This document shows, piece by piece, positions 1 through 7,958 of a DNA stretch of 64,000 nt. The DNA comes from Acidobacteriota bacterium (GTDB taxonomy: Bacteria > Acidobacteriota > Blastocatellia > RBC074): NCBI GenBank assembly GCA_016196035.1, contig JACPYM010000088.1, forward strand, positions 1 through 64,000, given 5' to 3'. Made by a program: the position numbers and the translations under genes. Position 1 is the stretch's first letter. Each line of letters begins with the position of its first letter. Under the pieces are notes generated by a model. That model was not told where the DNA came from. It saw only the letters and a program-made list of their open reading frames with translations, and made no database searches.

Positions 1-92
1 CCGTAGCCGTACTTGACGCGCCGCTTGCTCACGCGCGCGGTACTGTCCCGGCGCGGCGCGCCTACCGTACACGCAAATGAAAACCGAGCTAG
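1..92. repeat. Family A palindromic element, right half (copy A1)
   Basis: The right half of the dispersed palindromic element found complete at 26751-26932, 28535-28718, 36766-36943 and 39327-39507. It shows the CCGCTTGCTCACGCGCGCGG core arm, then GTACTGTCCCGG, and ends in AAAACCGAGCTAG, which matches the terminal inverted repeat. The left half would lie outside the window. Confidence 0.8.
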
Positions 93-145
93 TCTGTTCG
101 TCCTGGTTAATGCGATAGGACAGACTAAAGTCCGTCCTACTTGTT

Positions 146-484
146 TCAATCACCTAACCGCTTCGTCTCCGAACGTTCAATGATCAGCGCCAGTGGCATC
201 TCGCCTTCTGCCTGCGCTTTCGGGCAATGCCGCAAGCCTTTGGGGATCACCAATCCTTCGCCAGCCTTCAACAAAAAATCGCCAACCTCGGTTTGGAAGA
301 GAATCTCGCCTTGTAAGACGATGAACGATTCGTCTTCGTGTTCGTGCGCATGCCAGCGCTCAAACTCGCCTTGGAATTTAACCAGCCGGATTGCGCATTC
401 GTCCACTTGCGCCAGATTGACAGGGGTGTAAGCCTGTGTGATCTGCGCGGCAGTTTGCTGAATGGAAAATAATTGCACGTCCAT
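146..484 (-). CDS. Small cupin-domain protein
   Basis: A 112-residue single-domain cupin. The first cupin motif is visible as HAHEHEDESFIVLQGE (about residues 45-60) and the second as GEGLVIPKGLRHCP (about 75-88). The His/Glu set H-x-H-x-E-D-E and the later His suggest a bound metal. Such stand-alone cupins can be small-molecule isomerases, dioxygenases or sensors, and the substrate cannot be told from sequence. The start codon lies 4 nt beyond the stop of the upstream amidohydrolase gene, so it is almost certainly the last gene of the PPIase-amidohydrolase-cupin operon. No signal peptide is seen, unlike its two operon partners, so it is probably cytoplasmic. Confidence 0.88.
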   Translation of the reverse strand: MDVQLFSIQQTAAQITQAYTPVNLAQVDECAIRLVKFQGEFERWHAHEHEDESFIVLQGEILFQTEVGDFLLKAGEGLVIPKGLRHCPKAQAEGEMPLALIIERSETKRLGD

Positions 485-488
485 AAGA

Positions 489-1784
489 TTATTGTTTGAA
501 AACCACGCCGCCTTTCATCACCCATTTGACGCGCTCCAATTCGGTCACGTCTTTCAACGGGTCGCCTTCGACAGCGATCAGGTCGGCGTATTTGCCTGCT
601 TCGATGGCGCCGATGCGATCTTCCCAACCCAGCAGCTTCGACGCTTGCACCGTCGCCGTCTGAATCGCCTGCAACGGCGTCATGCCCAGGCGCACGTAAA
701 CACCAAACTCGTGTCCATTCAAACCGTGCGGATAAACCGCCGCATCGGTGCCAAAGGCCACCAACACACCCTGTTGAAAGGCGCGTCCGAGGTTTTGCTT
801 CATGATCGGCATCACGGTTTTCGCTTTCTCCACCATTGCGGGCGGCAAACCAAGCTTGGCGTAATTTTCCAAAAACCAATCGCTCAGATAAAGCGTCGGC
901 ACCAAATACGTCCCGTGCTCTTTCATCAGCTTGATGCCTTCGTCGTCAATGTACGAACCGTGTTCGATGGAGTCCACGCCCGCCAGCACCGCGAGTTTAA
1001 TGCCGTCACCGCCGTGCGCGTGGGCGGCGACTTTGCGCCCGGCGCGATGGGCTTCGGTGACAATCGCCTGCATCTCTTCCAGCGAATACTGCGAGGCTTT
1101 GGGGTCATCGCCCAGCGAGAGCACACCGCCGGTCGAACAGATTTTGATCACGCCCGCACCGTATTTGATGTTCTCGCGCGTCTTGCGCATCACTTCGGAC
1201 ACGCCGTCGGCCACGCCTTCAGCAACGTAGTGATATTCGGGCGCGAGAAAGTTGTCATCGCAATGCCCGCCCGTAATTCCCAGCGAAGGCCCTGATGCAA
1301 TGACGCGCGGCCCCGGCACATCGCCGGCCTCAATCGCATCGTGCAGCGCGACGTCGGAATACCCTTTCGCGCCGACGTTGCGCACCGTGGTGAAACCTGC
1401 TTCTAAGGTCACACGCGCATTCTTGGCACCTTTCAACGCCTCGCGCGGCACCGAGATGCCCACCGACGAATAGCCCATCCCGCCCGGCTCGAAGGTCAGA
1501 TGCGTGTGGCAATCCGCCAAGCCCGGCAACACGGTCTTGCCACCCAAATCAATCACGGTTGCATTCGCGGGCACGCTGACCTGCGCGCCCACCGCCGTGA
1601 TGCGGTCGTTCTCGATCAGGATGACCGCGTTGTTGATGAACGCGCCCGTGCGCACATCCAAGGCGCGTCCGGTCTTTACGGCAACCATATTCCCAGCGGG
1701 ACGAGCAGTTTGTTGTGCGCCGACGGTCAGGACAATCAAGAGTACGCAAAGTGCGAGGGCCACGGGTGCAAGCAGTTTTCTCAT
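489..1784 (-). CDS. Exported amidohydrolase (imidazolonepropionase/Xaa-Pro dipeptidase-like subgroup)
   Basis: A 431-residue metal-dependent hydrolase with an N-terminal signal peptide (hydrophobic about residues 5-23, Ala-Gln cleavage region). Amidohydrolase landmarks are present in order: HTHL metal-binding pair in [17 protein letters not shown] carrying the probable bridging Lys, [15 protein letters not shown], and [10 protein letters not shown] near the C-terminus with the catalytic Asp. The final [16 protein letters not shown] is the usual beta-sandwich return of secreted amidohydrolases. AAGGA lies about 8 nt upstream of ATG. It follows the PPIase gene by 22 nt and precedes the cupin by 4 nt. 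The family hydrolyses peptide-like or cyclic amide bonds, but the substrate is unknown. Confidence 0.93.
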   Translation of the reverse strand: MRKLLAPVALALCVLLIVLTVGAQQTARPAGNMVAVKTGRALDVRTGAFINNAVILIENDRITAVGAQVSVPANATVIDLGGKTVLPGLADCHTHLTFEPGGMGYSSVGISVPREALKGAKNARVTLEAGFTTVRNVGAKGYSDVALHDAIEAGDVPGPRVIASGPSLGITGGHCDDNFLAPEYHYVAEGVADGVSEVMRKTRENIKYGAGVIKICSTGGVLSLGDDPKASQYSLEEMQAIVTEAHRAGRKVAAHAHGGDGIKLAVLAGVDSIEHGSYIDDEGIKLMKEHGTYLVPTLYLSDWFLENYAKLGLPPAMVEKAKTVMPIMKQNLGRAFQQGVLVAFGTDAAVYPHGLNGHEFGVYVRLGMTPLQAIQTATVQASKLLGWEDRIGAIEAGKYADLIAVEGDPLKDVTELERVKWVMKGGVVFKQ

Positions 1785-1806
1785 GCGGGTGTTCCTTATG
1801 TTGATT

Positions 1807-2415
1807 TCAGTTTAGGCGTTTGATCGAAATAATTTTGATGGGCGGCGTCAGCGCCTGTTTGTCAGCCGGGGCCTGCTGAATCTTTTTCACCACATCCAGC
1901 CCCTTGGTCACTTGCCCAAAGGCCGCGAAGCCCTGGCCATCGGGGTTGCGCTGCCCGCCAAAATCCAGTTCGGGTTGCGCGCCAATGCAAATAAAAAAGT
2001 CCGAAGTCGCCGTATCCGCCCCCGCCCGCGCCATCGAGATGGTGCCATCCCGATGCTTCAAACCCGTCACGTTCGTGCGTTCAAGTTGAATCGGCGGAAA
2101 CTCTTGTTTGGTGTCGTCAGGATGCACGCCTGCTTGAATGACTTCGATCTTGATGGCGTTGTTCGGCTGATTGTCCGGCGCGCGCTTGACCGTGCGATGA
2201 AAGCGCCCGTTGGTGTAATGGCCGCCATTCACATACTTCAAAAAATTGGCGACCGTGACAGGCGCGCGCTGGGCTTCGAGTTCGACTTCGATGCCGCCCA
2301 GTTCTGTCTGGATGAGTATGCGCACCTTGGGCGACTGGCCTTGCGCATAGACCATCAGTAACAGCCATAGCAGCACGAGCACGCTGGCCAGCCAGCAACG
2401 GCGTTGAAAATGCAT
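1807..2415 (-). CDS. Cyclophilin-type peptidyl-prolyl cis-trans isomerase, exported
   Basis: About 202 residues. A signal peptide or signal anchor (about residues 8-27) is followed by a cyclophilin domain that begins [18 protein letters not shown] and continues through [17 protein letters not shown], with the Arg expected at the active site, and [15 protein letters not shown] chose the ATG of MHFQRRCW because GGAGGAG lies 3-4 nt upstream of it; an in-frame ATG 18 nt earlier lacks a site. It is the first gene of the minus-strand operon with the amidohydrolase and cupin. A fold-catalysing role outside the cytoplasm is likely. Confidence 0.93.
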   Translation of the reverse strand: MHFQRRCWLASVLVLLWLLLMVYAQGQSPKVRILIQTELGGIEVELEAQRAPVTVANFLKYVNGGHYTNGRFHRTVKRAPDNQPNNAIKIEVIQAGVHPDDTKQEFPPIQLERTNVTGLKHRDGTISMARAGADTATSDFFICIGAQPELDFGGQRNPDGQGFAAFGQVTKGLDVVKKIQQAPADKQALTPPIKIISIKRLN

Positions 2416-2496
2416 CCACTCCTCCAGGTTCAATTGTCTTGTGATTTGAAAACCGCGCCGATGATAAGCCGCGCCAGCCGAACCGTCTAGCGCTAC

Positions 2497-2618
2497 AATG
2501 AGGTTGAATGAGCGCCTCTCCTTGTAATAGCGAATTTATTCGCGGCGCGACAGCGCGAATAAATTCGCTACTACAAGGAGAGGCCGCGCTCAGCATAATT
2601 CCCTGATTCAACCTCATT
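2497..2618. repeat. Family B long palindrome (copy B1)
   Basis: A near-perfect inverted repeat of about 122 bp. The outer arms are AATGAGGTTGAAT (2497-2509) and ATTCAACCTCATT (2606-2618). The inner arms hold TAGCGAATTTATTCGCG and CGCGAATAAATTCGCTA, extended by CTCTCCTTG and CAAGGAGAG. The inner part recurs at 12637-12701. It lies between the divergent PPIase and zinc-ribbon genes. Confidence 0.9.
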
Positions 2619-2683
2619 GATCTGCGGCATGGCACCGGCGTTCTGCTATACTGCCGCCGCCTTGTGCCTGAGGAGAGCAGCCG

Positions 2684-3106
2684 ATGCGCCAGATGTTTTA
2701 TCAAGCCAACTTTTGCGCCGAATGCGGCAATGCGCTGCCCGCGCAACGTGTGCGCTGGCGCTGGGGGCCGCGCTATTTCTGCCCCGTCTGTGCACAACGG
2801 CAACGCTCGCCGCTCTATCGCTGGCTATTGCCGCTCGCCGCTATCCTGGCGACGTTAGGTTGGGCCTTCGTCTTGCCTGAAAGCGCCCCGCCGCCGTCAC
2901 CGCCCGCCCCAGCCGTTACCGCGTTGAACGCCACCGCGCAACCCTTACCAGACAACCCGCCGCCAGCCGTGCAGGTATCGGCCAACGCCTTCTGCGGCGC
3001 ACGCACACGGCGCGGCACACCCTGTCGCCGCCTGGTTCAACCGGGGCAACGGTGCGCGCAACATCGCGGCCAACCTTCCCTGTTGGAAGAGAAAAAAGCG
3101 CAGTAA
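2684..3106 (+). CDS. Membrane protein with two Cys-rich zinc-binding modules
   Basis: A 140-residue protein. The N-terminal zinc ribbon has CAEC at about residues 11-14 and CPVC at about 34-37. One transmembrane segment follows (about 46-64), then a Pro/Ala-rich linker. A C-terminal module has the spacing C-x11-C-x10-C-x2-H (CGARTRRGTPCRR, then RCAQH), which resembles small DUF5763-like cysteine modules. A GAGGAG site precedes the ATG. It is transcribed away from the PPIase operon. The role is unknown; the two modules would sit on opposite sides of the membrane if the single segment spans it. Confidence 0.85.
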   Translation: MRQMFYQANFCAECGNALPAQRVRWRWGPRYFCPVCAQRQRSPLYRWLLPLAAILATLGWAFVLPESAPPPSPPAPAVTALNATAQPLPDNPPPAVQVSANAFCGARTRRGTPCRRLVQPGQRCAQHRGQPSLLEEKKAQ

Positions 3107-3118
3107 AGATGAATTACA

Positions 3119-3154
3119 GATTTGAGATTTGAGATTTGAGATTTGAGATTTGAG
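3119..3154. repeat. GATTTGA tandem microsatellite
   Basis: Five exact head-to-tail copies of the 7-mer GATTTGA between the zinc-ribbon gene and the terminator hairpin. Confidence 0.95.
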
Positions 3155-3183
3155 CTTGTGGATTGAAGCCCGTTATTTTTGCA

Positions 3184-3227
3184 AAGCAAAGGCCGGAGTG
3201 TTCGAGCGAACACTCCGGCCTTTGCTT
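3184..3227. terminator. Bidirectional hairpin terminator
   Basis: A perfect 21-bp inverted repeat, AAGCAAAGGCCGGAGTGTTCG (3184-3204) against its complement (3207-3227), flanked by short T runs. It separates the convergent zinc-ribbon and kinase genes and could stop transcription from both. Confidence 0.85.
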
Positions 3228-3266
3228 TTGAAACCGCAGCTTGTCAATCCGCAATCCGCCTTCGCT

Positions 3267-5390
3267 TCATTGCACATCGCGCGCGCAGCGGAAGCCGACG
3301 GCTTTGAAATTCGCAGCGCCTTGCCGTTTGGCGGGCAGGCTTTGCCGCAACGCCGCCGTCGCCTCTTTGCTTTCATAAGAGCCGCCCCGCACCACTTTGT
3401 TGGCCGCATCGGAAGCGGCGCTGGCGGCTTCGTCTTTGGCGCAAGCGTTGTAATTGCTGGCCGTCCATTCCGCCGCGTTGCCGATCAGATCGAACGCGCC
3501 AAAGGCGCCGCGGCCTTGCGCAAAACTGCCGGCGGGTTGCAATTGCTTGCCATTGACGTTGGCCAATTCGGCGCGCCATTCGTTGCCCCAGGGATAGAGC
3601 CAGTCTTTGCCGCCGCGCGCGGCATATTCCCATTCGGCTTCGGTCGGTAACCGCTTGCCCGCCCAGGCGGCGTAAGTGGTCGCGTCTTCCCAACTGACAT
3701 CGGTGATGGGCAATTTCTCGGCGCCCGCCGCAAACAATCCGCCTGTCCACGAAGGCGGCGGCGGATAATTATTGGCCGCCAAAAACAAGGCGTACTGTTC
3801 GTTGGTGACTTCGGTTTTGTCCAGATAAAACGGCTTGATCGTGACTGCCGCAATCGGACATTTGCCGTTGCTGTTGGCATTCAACAACACCGAGCCGGCG
3901 GGCACATACACCATGTCTTCAAATGTCGCGGGCGTCGCAGTGGGAGTCGCCACCGGCGTAGCGCTGCTGGGCGGCGTGGGCGTCACCGGCACCGGCGTTT
4001 CGGCGCGGGGTTCGGATGAAGGGCTGGTCAACCACCAGGCGACAGCTCCTAACAAAACGATGACCGCCAACGCGCCCAACAACAATGGTTGTGCTCTTAA
4101 CCGGGTCAGGATGGCGGCGGGTGAATTGTCGGGCGGGGCTTCGTCTTTGCGGGCCGCCAAACGTTGCGTGTCGAGACCGGCGCTGGCGGGCAAAGCGGCG
4201 CTGGCGGCAGCATTGGCGAGGCTGCCTGATACGCCTGAGTCGGACGCTGCGGCGGCCAATGGCGCGCTGCCGGTGGGAATCTCGGCTTGAACGTCTTTTG
4301 GTTTGACCGCCGCGCCCACCGAAGTGTCATAACTTTGCGCCTGCGCGCCAGTGCCGTGTTGTTGCGGATTGGTGTCGCGCGCCGGTTTGAGCATCTGTGT
4401 CGAAGCCGGGTCCAGCAAAGTCGGCTCGCTCGACGCTCCGGGCAGCGCCCCACCTTCGGCGTGGGGTGTCGCCAAGGCGGCACTCGGCACAGTCAATTTC
4501 ACCGCCGCAGCGAATTCCTGCGCCAGGACGCGCGCTGTGGGCTGCCGGTCGGGCGGCCTCTTTTCCAACGCGCGCAACACGACTTGTTCAATCTCCGCGC
4601 TTAAATCGGGGCGCTGCTCGCGCAACGGCTTGGGTGTTTCCATCACGTGCTTGATCGCCACGCCCGTCGGCGTCTTGGCCGTGAAGGGCAATTGGCCGGT
4701 CAGCAATTCGTAAAGCACGACGCCCAGGCTGTAAATATCCGAACGCTCATCCACCGGTTCGCCCTGACACTGTTCGGGCGACATATAGCTGGGCGTGCCG
4801 ATGAAAGTGCCGACCTTGGTCAACGCCGGTTCCAACATGCCTGAGTCCTGCTCTTTGTCGAGCAACTTGGCGATACCAAAATCCAGCAACTTGACCTGTT
4901 CGGCCATACCGTGCCGTTCAGAAGCGATCACGTTTTCCGGCTTCAAATCGCGGTGAATGATGCCCAACTTGTGCCCCTCGGCCAGCACAGCACAAATCTG
5001 CGTCAAAAGCTGATACACCCGCACGGGATCAAGCACGCCTTCATCATCCAACACCTGCCGCAAATTGCGCCCGTCCAGCAATTCCATCACGATGAACGTC
5101 ACGCCATCGGCCTCTTCGCCAAAATCGTGAATGACGACGGCATTGGGATGGCGCAAGCGCGCCGCCGCCCGCGCCTCGCGTTGAAAGCGTTCGCGCGTGA
5201 CGGCGTTGTCCACCAGTTCGGAGCGCAAGACTTTGACCGCCACTTCATCGCCGATATGCAAGCGCGTGGCACGATAGACTTCGCCCATGCCGCCGCTGGC
5301 GATAAGCGCATCCAAACGGTAACGCCCGCCAAGGACGCGGCCAGCGCTGACGCCTGTGCTAGAGGAATCGAAATTTGCCTGGGTACTCAT
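3267..5390 (-). CDS. Membrane Ser/Thr protein kinase fused to SUMF1/FGE-type domain
   Basis: A 707-residue protein. Residues about 24-290 form a PknB-type kinase: glycine loop SGGMGEVY, Lys53 in [14 protein letters not shown] with Asp148, DFG at 170-172 and the [10 protein letters not shown] activation segment. A Ser/Ala/Pro-rich linker follows, with one transmembrane helix at about 433-453 and a Pro/Thr stalk. From about residue 493 a formylglycine-generating-enzyme-like domain begins ([53 protein letters not shown]), placed outside the cytoplasm. Family members with a catalytic SUMF1 use two Cys; here Cys are sparse, so binding or sensing is as likely as catalysis. It converges on the hairpin at 3184-3227. 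Confidence 0.95.
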   Translation of the reverse strand: MSTQANFDSSSTGVSAGRVLGGRYRLDALIASGGMGEVYRATRLHIGDEVAVKVLRSELVDNAVTRERFQREARAAARLRHPNAVVIHDFGEEADGVTFIVMELLDGRNLRQVLDDEGVLDPVRVYQLLTQICAVLAEGHKLGIIHRDLKPENVIASERHGMAEQVKLLDFGIAKLLDKEQDSGMLEPALTKVGTFIGTPSYMSPEQCQGEPVDERSDIYSLGVVLYELLTGQLPFTAKTPTGVAIKHVMETPKPLREQRPDLSAEIEQVVLRALEKRPPDRQPTARVLAQEFAAAVKLTVPSAALATPHAEGGALPGASSEPTLLDPASTQMLKPARDTNPQQHGTGAQAQSYDTSVGAAVKPKDVQAEIPTGSAPLAAAASDSGVSGSLANAAASAALPASAGLDTQRLAARKDEAPPDNSPAAILTRLRAQPLLLGALAVIVLLGAVAWWLTSPSSEPRAETPVPVTPTPPSSATPVATPTATPATFEDMVYVPAGSVLLNANSNGKCPIAAVTIKPFYLDKTEVTNEQYALFLAANNYPPPPSWTGGLFAAGAEKLPITDVSWEDATTYAAWAGKRLPTEAEWEYAARGGKDWLYPWGNEWRAELANVNGKQLQPAGSFAQGRGAFGAFDLIGNAAEWTASNYNACAKDEAASAASDAANKVVRGGSYESKEATAALRQSLPAKRQGAANFKAVGFRCARDVQ

Positions 5391-5578
5391 CTTGATTTTT
5401 GATCCGCCGGAAAAGCTGCTGCGGGCGCGAAGTCTAAATCAAACGCGGCCAGATTGATACTGGCGCGCGGTTCAAGCCAGGCGAATTTCGCGGCCCGTCT
5501 GGCGCATGCCGCTGCCGCGCTGCTAAAGTGACGCGCCGCAATCGTCAAACTACCAACCTCTCTTCCGGAGTCGAACCT

Positions 5579-7045
5579 GTGAACCAAATGTTCCGGCCTG
5601 TCTGTTCTTTCATCATCGTCAGCGCGCTGCTGCTCGCGCCTGCCAATGCCCTTGGGCAAACGCTGCCTAAACTCAAACTCACGGCGAACCGCCGCTACTT
5701 GCAACACGAGAACGGCAAGCCTTTCTTTTATCTCGGCGACACGGCCTGGGAGTTATTCCATCGCCTCAATCGCGAAGAGGCGACGCAATACCTGAACAAC
5801 CGCGCGCAAAAAGGCTTCACCGTGATCCAGGCCGTCGTGCTGGCGCAACTGGGCGGTTTGACCGTGTCCAATCCTTACGGCGATCTGCCGTTGCTCGAAA
5901 GCGATCCGGCGCGGCCCAACGAAGCCTATTTCCGCCACGTGGATTTCATCGTCAACAAAGCCGAAGAATTGGGCCTGTATGTCGGGATGCTGCCGACCTG
6001 GGGCAGCCATTGGGCGCTGGGCAAGGCCGCGTTCAATCCCGTGAACGCACGCCAATTCGGACGCTTTCTCGGCGCGCGTTACAAAGACAAACCGATTATC
6101 TGGGTGCTGGGCGGCGACCGTTCGATCACCAATGACGCTGAACGCGCCATCATTGACGCCCTGGCGGCGGGCTTGGGCGAAGGCGATGGCGGCGCGCACC
6201 TGAAAACTTTTCATCCGATTGGCCCCGGCATGTCTTCGCTCAAACTGCACGACGCGCCCTGGCTCGATTTCAATATGTTCCAGTCCTCGCACGCCGCGCG
6301 CGATCACGACAACGGACTGTATGTCGAACACGATTACGCGCTGACGCCCGTCAAACCAACGCTGGATGGCGAGCCGCGTTACGAGGGTATTCCCGTGGGC
6401 TTTTACAACCGCAACGTGGACGGCATCACGCGCTTCGACGATTTCGACGTGCGCCAGGCCGCGTGGTGGTCGGTGCTGGCCGGGGCGTGCGGCTTCACCT
6501 ATGGCAACAACAACATCTGGCAAATGTACAAACCGCCGACTAGACAAGCCGGCAGTCAAGCCCCGCGCACGGTCGGTGATCCCAATCGCATTCGCGACCT
6601 GTTCGGCGGCCCCGGCAGCATCATCGGCGCGAACATCCCTTGGCACGAAGCCCTAGACCATCCCGGCGCGTTCCAAATGCGCCACCTGCGCCGCTTGCTC
6701 GAAGCCCTGCCCTTCACCAACCTTATCCCCGATCAACGCCTGATCCTGAACGGCCCCACAACCGGCGGCGCACGTATGCGCGCGGCGCGTGCCAGTGACG
6801 GCTCGTTCGCGCTGTTTTACACCCCGCACGGCGACAGCTTCACACTGGACAAAAGCGTCATCAAAGCCGAACAGCAAAAACAGTATTGGTACGACCCACG
6901 TTATGGCATTGCCTATTCGCTGAAGGATCAAGACAGCTCGGGCATACAGACGTTTACGCCGCCGAGTAGCGGGCGGGGGAATGATTGGGTGTTGGTGTTG
7001 GTGGATGCGGGGGCGGGGTTCACATTGCCGGGGGCCGCGCAATAA
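5579..7045 (+). CDS. Secreted DUF4038 glycoside hydrolase (GH140/apiosidase-like)
   Basis: About 488 residues. I place the start at the GTG because CCGGAG lies 8 nt upstream; an ATG 9 nt further in is the alternative. A signal peptide ends near ANALGQ. The DUF4038 core begins LTANRRYLQHENGKPFFYLGDTAWELFHRL. LGGD (VLGGDRS) and DGEPRYEG carry the Asp and Glu expected as the catalytic pair in GH140. The C-terminal part (FALFYTPHGDSFTLD through WVLVLVDAG) matches the beta-sandwich known as the collagen-binding or collagenase-associated domain of these enzymes. It probably removes branched-sugar side chains from plant polysaccharide. No other polysaccharide enzyme lies beside it. Confidence 0.9.
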   Translation: MNQMFRPVCSFIIVSALLLAPANALGQTLPKLKLTANRRYLQHENGKPFFYLGDTAWELFHRLNREEATQYLNNRAQKGFTVIQAVVLAQLGGLTVSNPYGDLPLLESDPARPNEAYFRHVDFIVNKAEELGLYVGMLPTWGSHWALGKAAFNPVNARQFGRFLGARYKDKPIIWVLGGDRSITNDAERAIIDALAAGLGEGDGGAHLKTFHPIGPGMSSLKLHDAPWLDFNMFQSSHAARDHDNGLYVEHDYALTPVKPTLDGEPRYEGIPVGFYNRNVDGITRFDDFDVRQAAWWSVLAGACGFTYGNNNIWQMYKPPTRQAGSQAPRTVGDPNRIRDLFGGPGSIIGANIPWHEALDHPGAFQMRHLRRLLEALPFTNLIPDQRLILNGPTTGGARMRAARASDGSFALFYTPHGDSFTLDKSVIKAEQQKQYWYDPRYGIAYSLKDQDSSGIQTFTPPSSGRGNDWVLVLVDAGAGFTLPGAAQ

Positions 7046-7091
7046 ACTTACTCCTCGCAACAGTGATAATCGGCAACACCAAAAGTCGTTG

Positions 7092-7749
7092 GTGCCCTTT
7101 CTTGTGCCAGAGGCACGGCAGAATATAGCCGGTGGTGAAACCACCGGAATCACAACAACCATCACCGCGCCCCGGCAGGGGCGCTGGACAACTCTTGGAG
7201 ATAAGCCATGCCATCAACTCATCTCAGTCTGCATTTCCACCTCATCTTCAGCACCAAAGACCGCATCGCCTACATGCACCCCGACTGGCGCGGACGTTTG
7301 CACGCCTACCTCGGCGGCATCATCAATGACCTGGACGGCGTCCCCGAAGCCATCGGCGGCGTAGCAGACCACATTCACCTGCTAGTCGGATTGCGCGCAA
7401 CGCATCGCCTCGCAGACGTGCTGAAAGAACTCAAAGGCTCCTCTTCAAAATGGGTGCATCAGGAATTGCATAAGCCTTTGTTTGCCTGGCAGGAAGGCTA
7501 TGGCGCGTTCACCGTCAGCCCCTCGCAACTCGCCATCGTCAAACGCTACATCGCCAATCAAGAAGAACATCATCGCCAGCAAACGTTTCAGACGGAGTAC
7601 CTGGAGTTTCTGCAACAAAGCGGGGTGGAGTATGACGAAAAGTATCTCTGGTGAAGCCTCGTCCTGCGCCCCTGCCGGGGCGCGGGCCTTTTCGCGCGCG
7701 GTCCCAGTGGTTTCACCACCGGCTACATTCCGCTGTCCCTTCGGGACAA
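7092..7749. mobile_element. RAYT transposase unit bounded by inverted REP sequences
   Basis: The transposase gene lies between two inverted copies of a REP-like sequence. The outer arms share TAGCCGGTGGTGAAACCAC (7126-7144 and, reverse-complemented, around 7706-7724), each preceded by a small GTGCCnnnGGCAC or GTCCCnnnGGGAC hairpin. The inner arms share GCCCCGGCAGGGGCGC (about 7169-7184 and, reversed, 7666-7681). This is the layout expected of REP/BIME mobilised by IS200-like enzymes. Confidence 0.82.
7208..7654 (+). CDS. REP-associated / IS200-like tyrosine transposase (Y1)
   Basis: 148 residues, the usual length for the TnpA-Y1 family. The HUH motif is visible as DHIHLLV at about residues 57-63, and the catalytic Tyr lies in VKRYIANQEEHH at about 114-125. 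The N-terminus LHFHLIFSTKDR is the classic first strand of the family. A GGAG site lies 8 nt before the ATG. REP-like inverted repeats flank the gene on both sides, and no second IS605-type TnpB is present. It probably nicks and joins single-stranded REP hairpins. All key residues look intact. Confidence 0.93.
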   Translation: MPSTHLSLHFHLIFSTKDRIAYMHPDWRGRLHAYLGGIINDLDGVPEAIGGVADHIHLLVGLRATHRLADVLKELKGSSSKWVHQELHKPLFAWQEGYGAFTVSPSQLAIVKRYIANQEEHHRQQTFQTEYLEFLQQSGVEYDEKYLW

Positions 7750-7958
7750 ATTCCACCGCCCTGCAAGCATCGCAAGAAACGAGATTGGCAAATATGGTGC
7801 TCAGGGGTAAGCTGTGGGCCGTCAGCACGCTTGGCAAATGAGCGAAGTTGATCCGAAGCAAACGAACCACTGCCAGAGCAAGATTTCGACTACCGCAGAG
7901 CCCGCCCTAATCACTTTGCCGGTCGCAACAATAGGCACAAATAACGAAGGTGAATGTA
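7655..7958. other. Intergenic region between transposase and helicase
   Basis: It holds the right-hand REP (to 7749). After that there is about 200 bp of unassigned sequence with no convincing gene. GAAGG just before the helicase ATG is a plausible ribosome-binding site. Composition shifts towards AT from about 7770, marking the left edge of the AT-richer helicase segment. Confidence 0.6.

Noticed and set aside
3267-3650. Plus-strand frame of 166 codons opposite the kinase gene
   Set aside because: It is the antisense shadow of the SUMF1 domain, whose motifs on the minus strand are unambiguous.
7208-7654. Complete IS605-type element
   Set aside because: No TnpB-like gene follows, and the flanks are REP-like inverted repeats, pointing to a RAYT unit.
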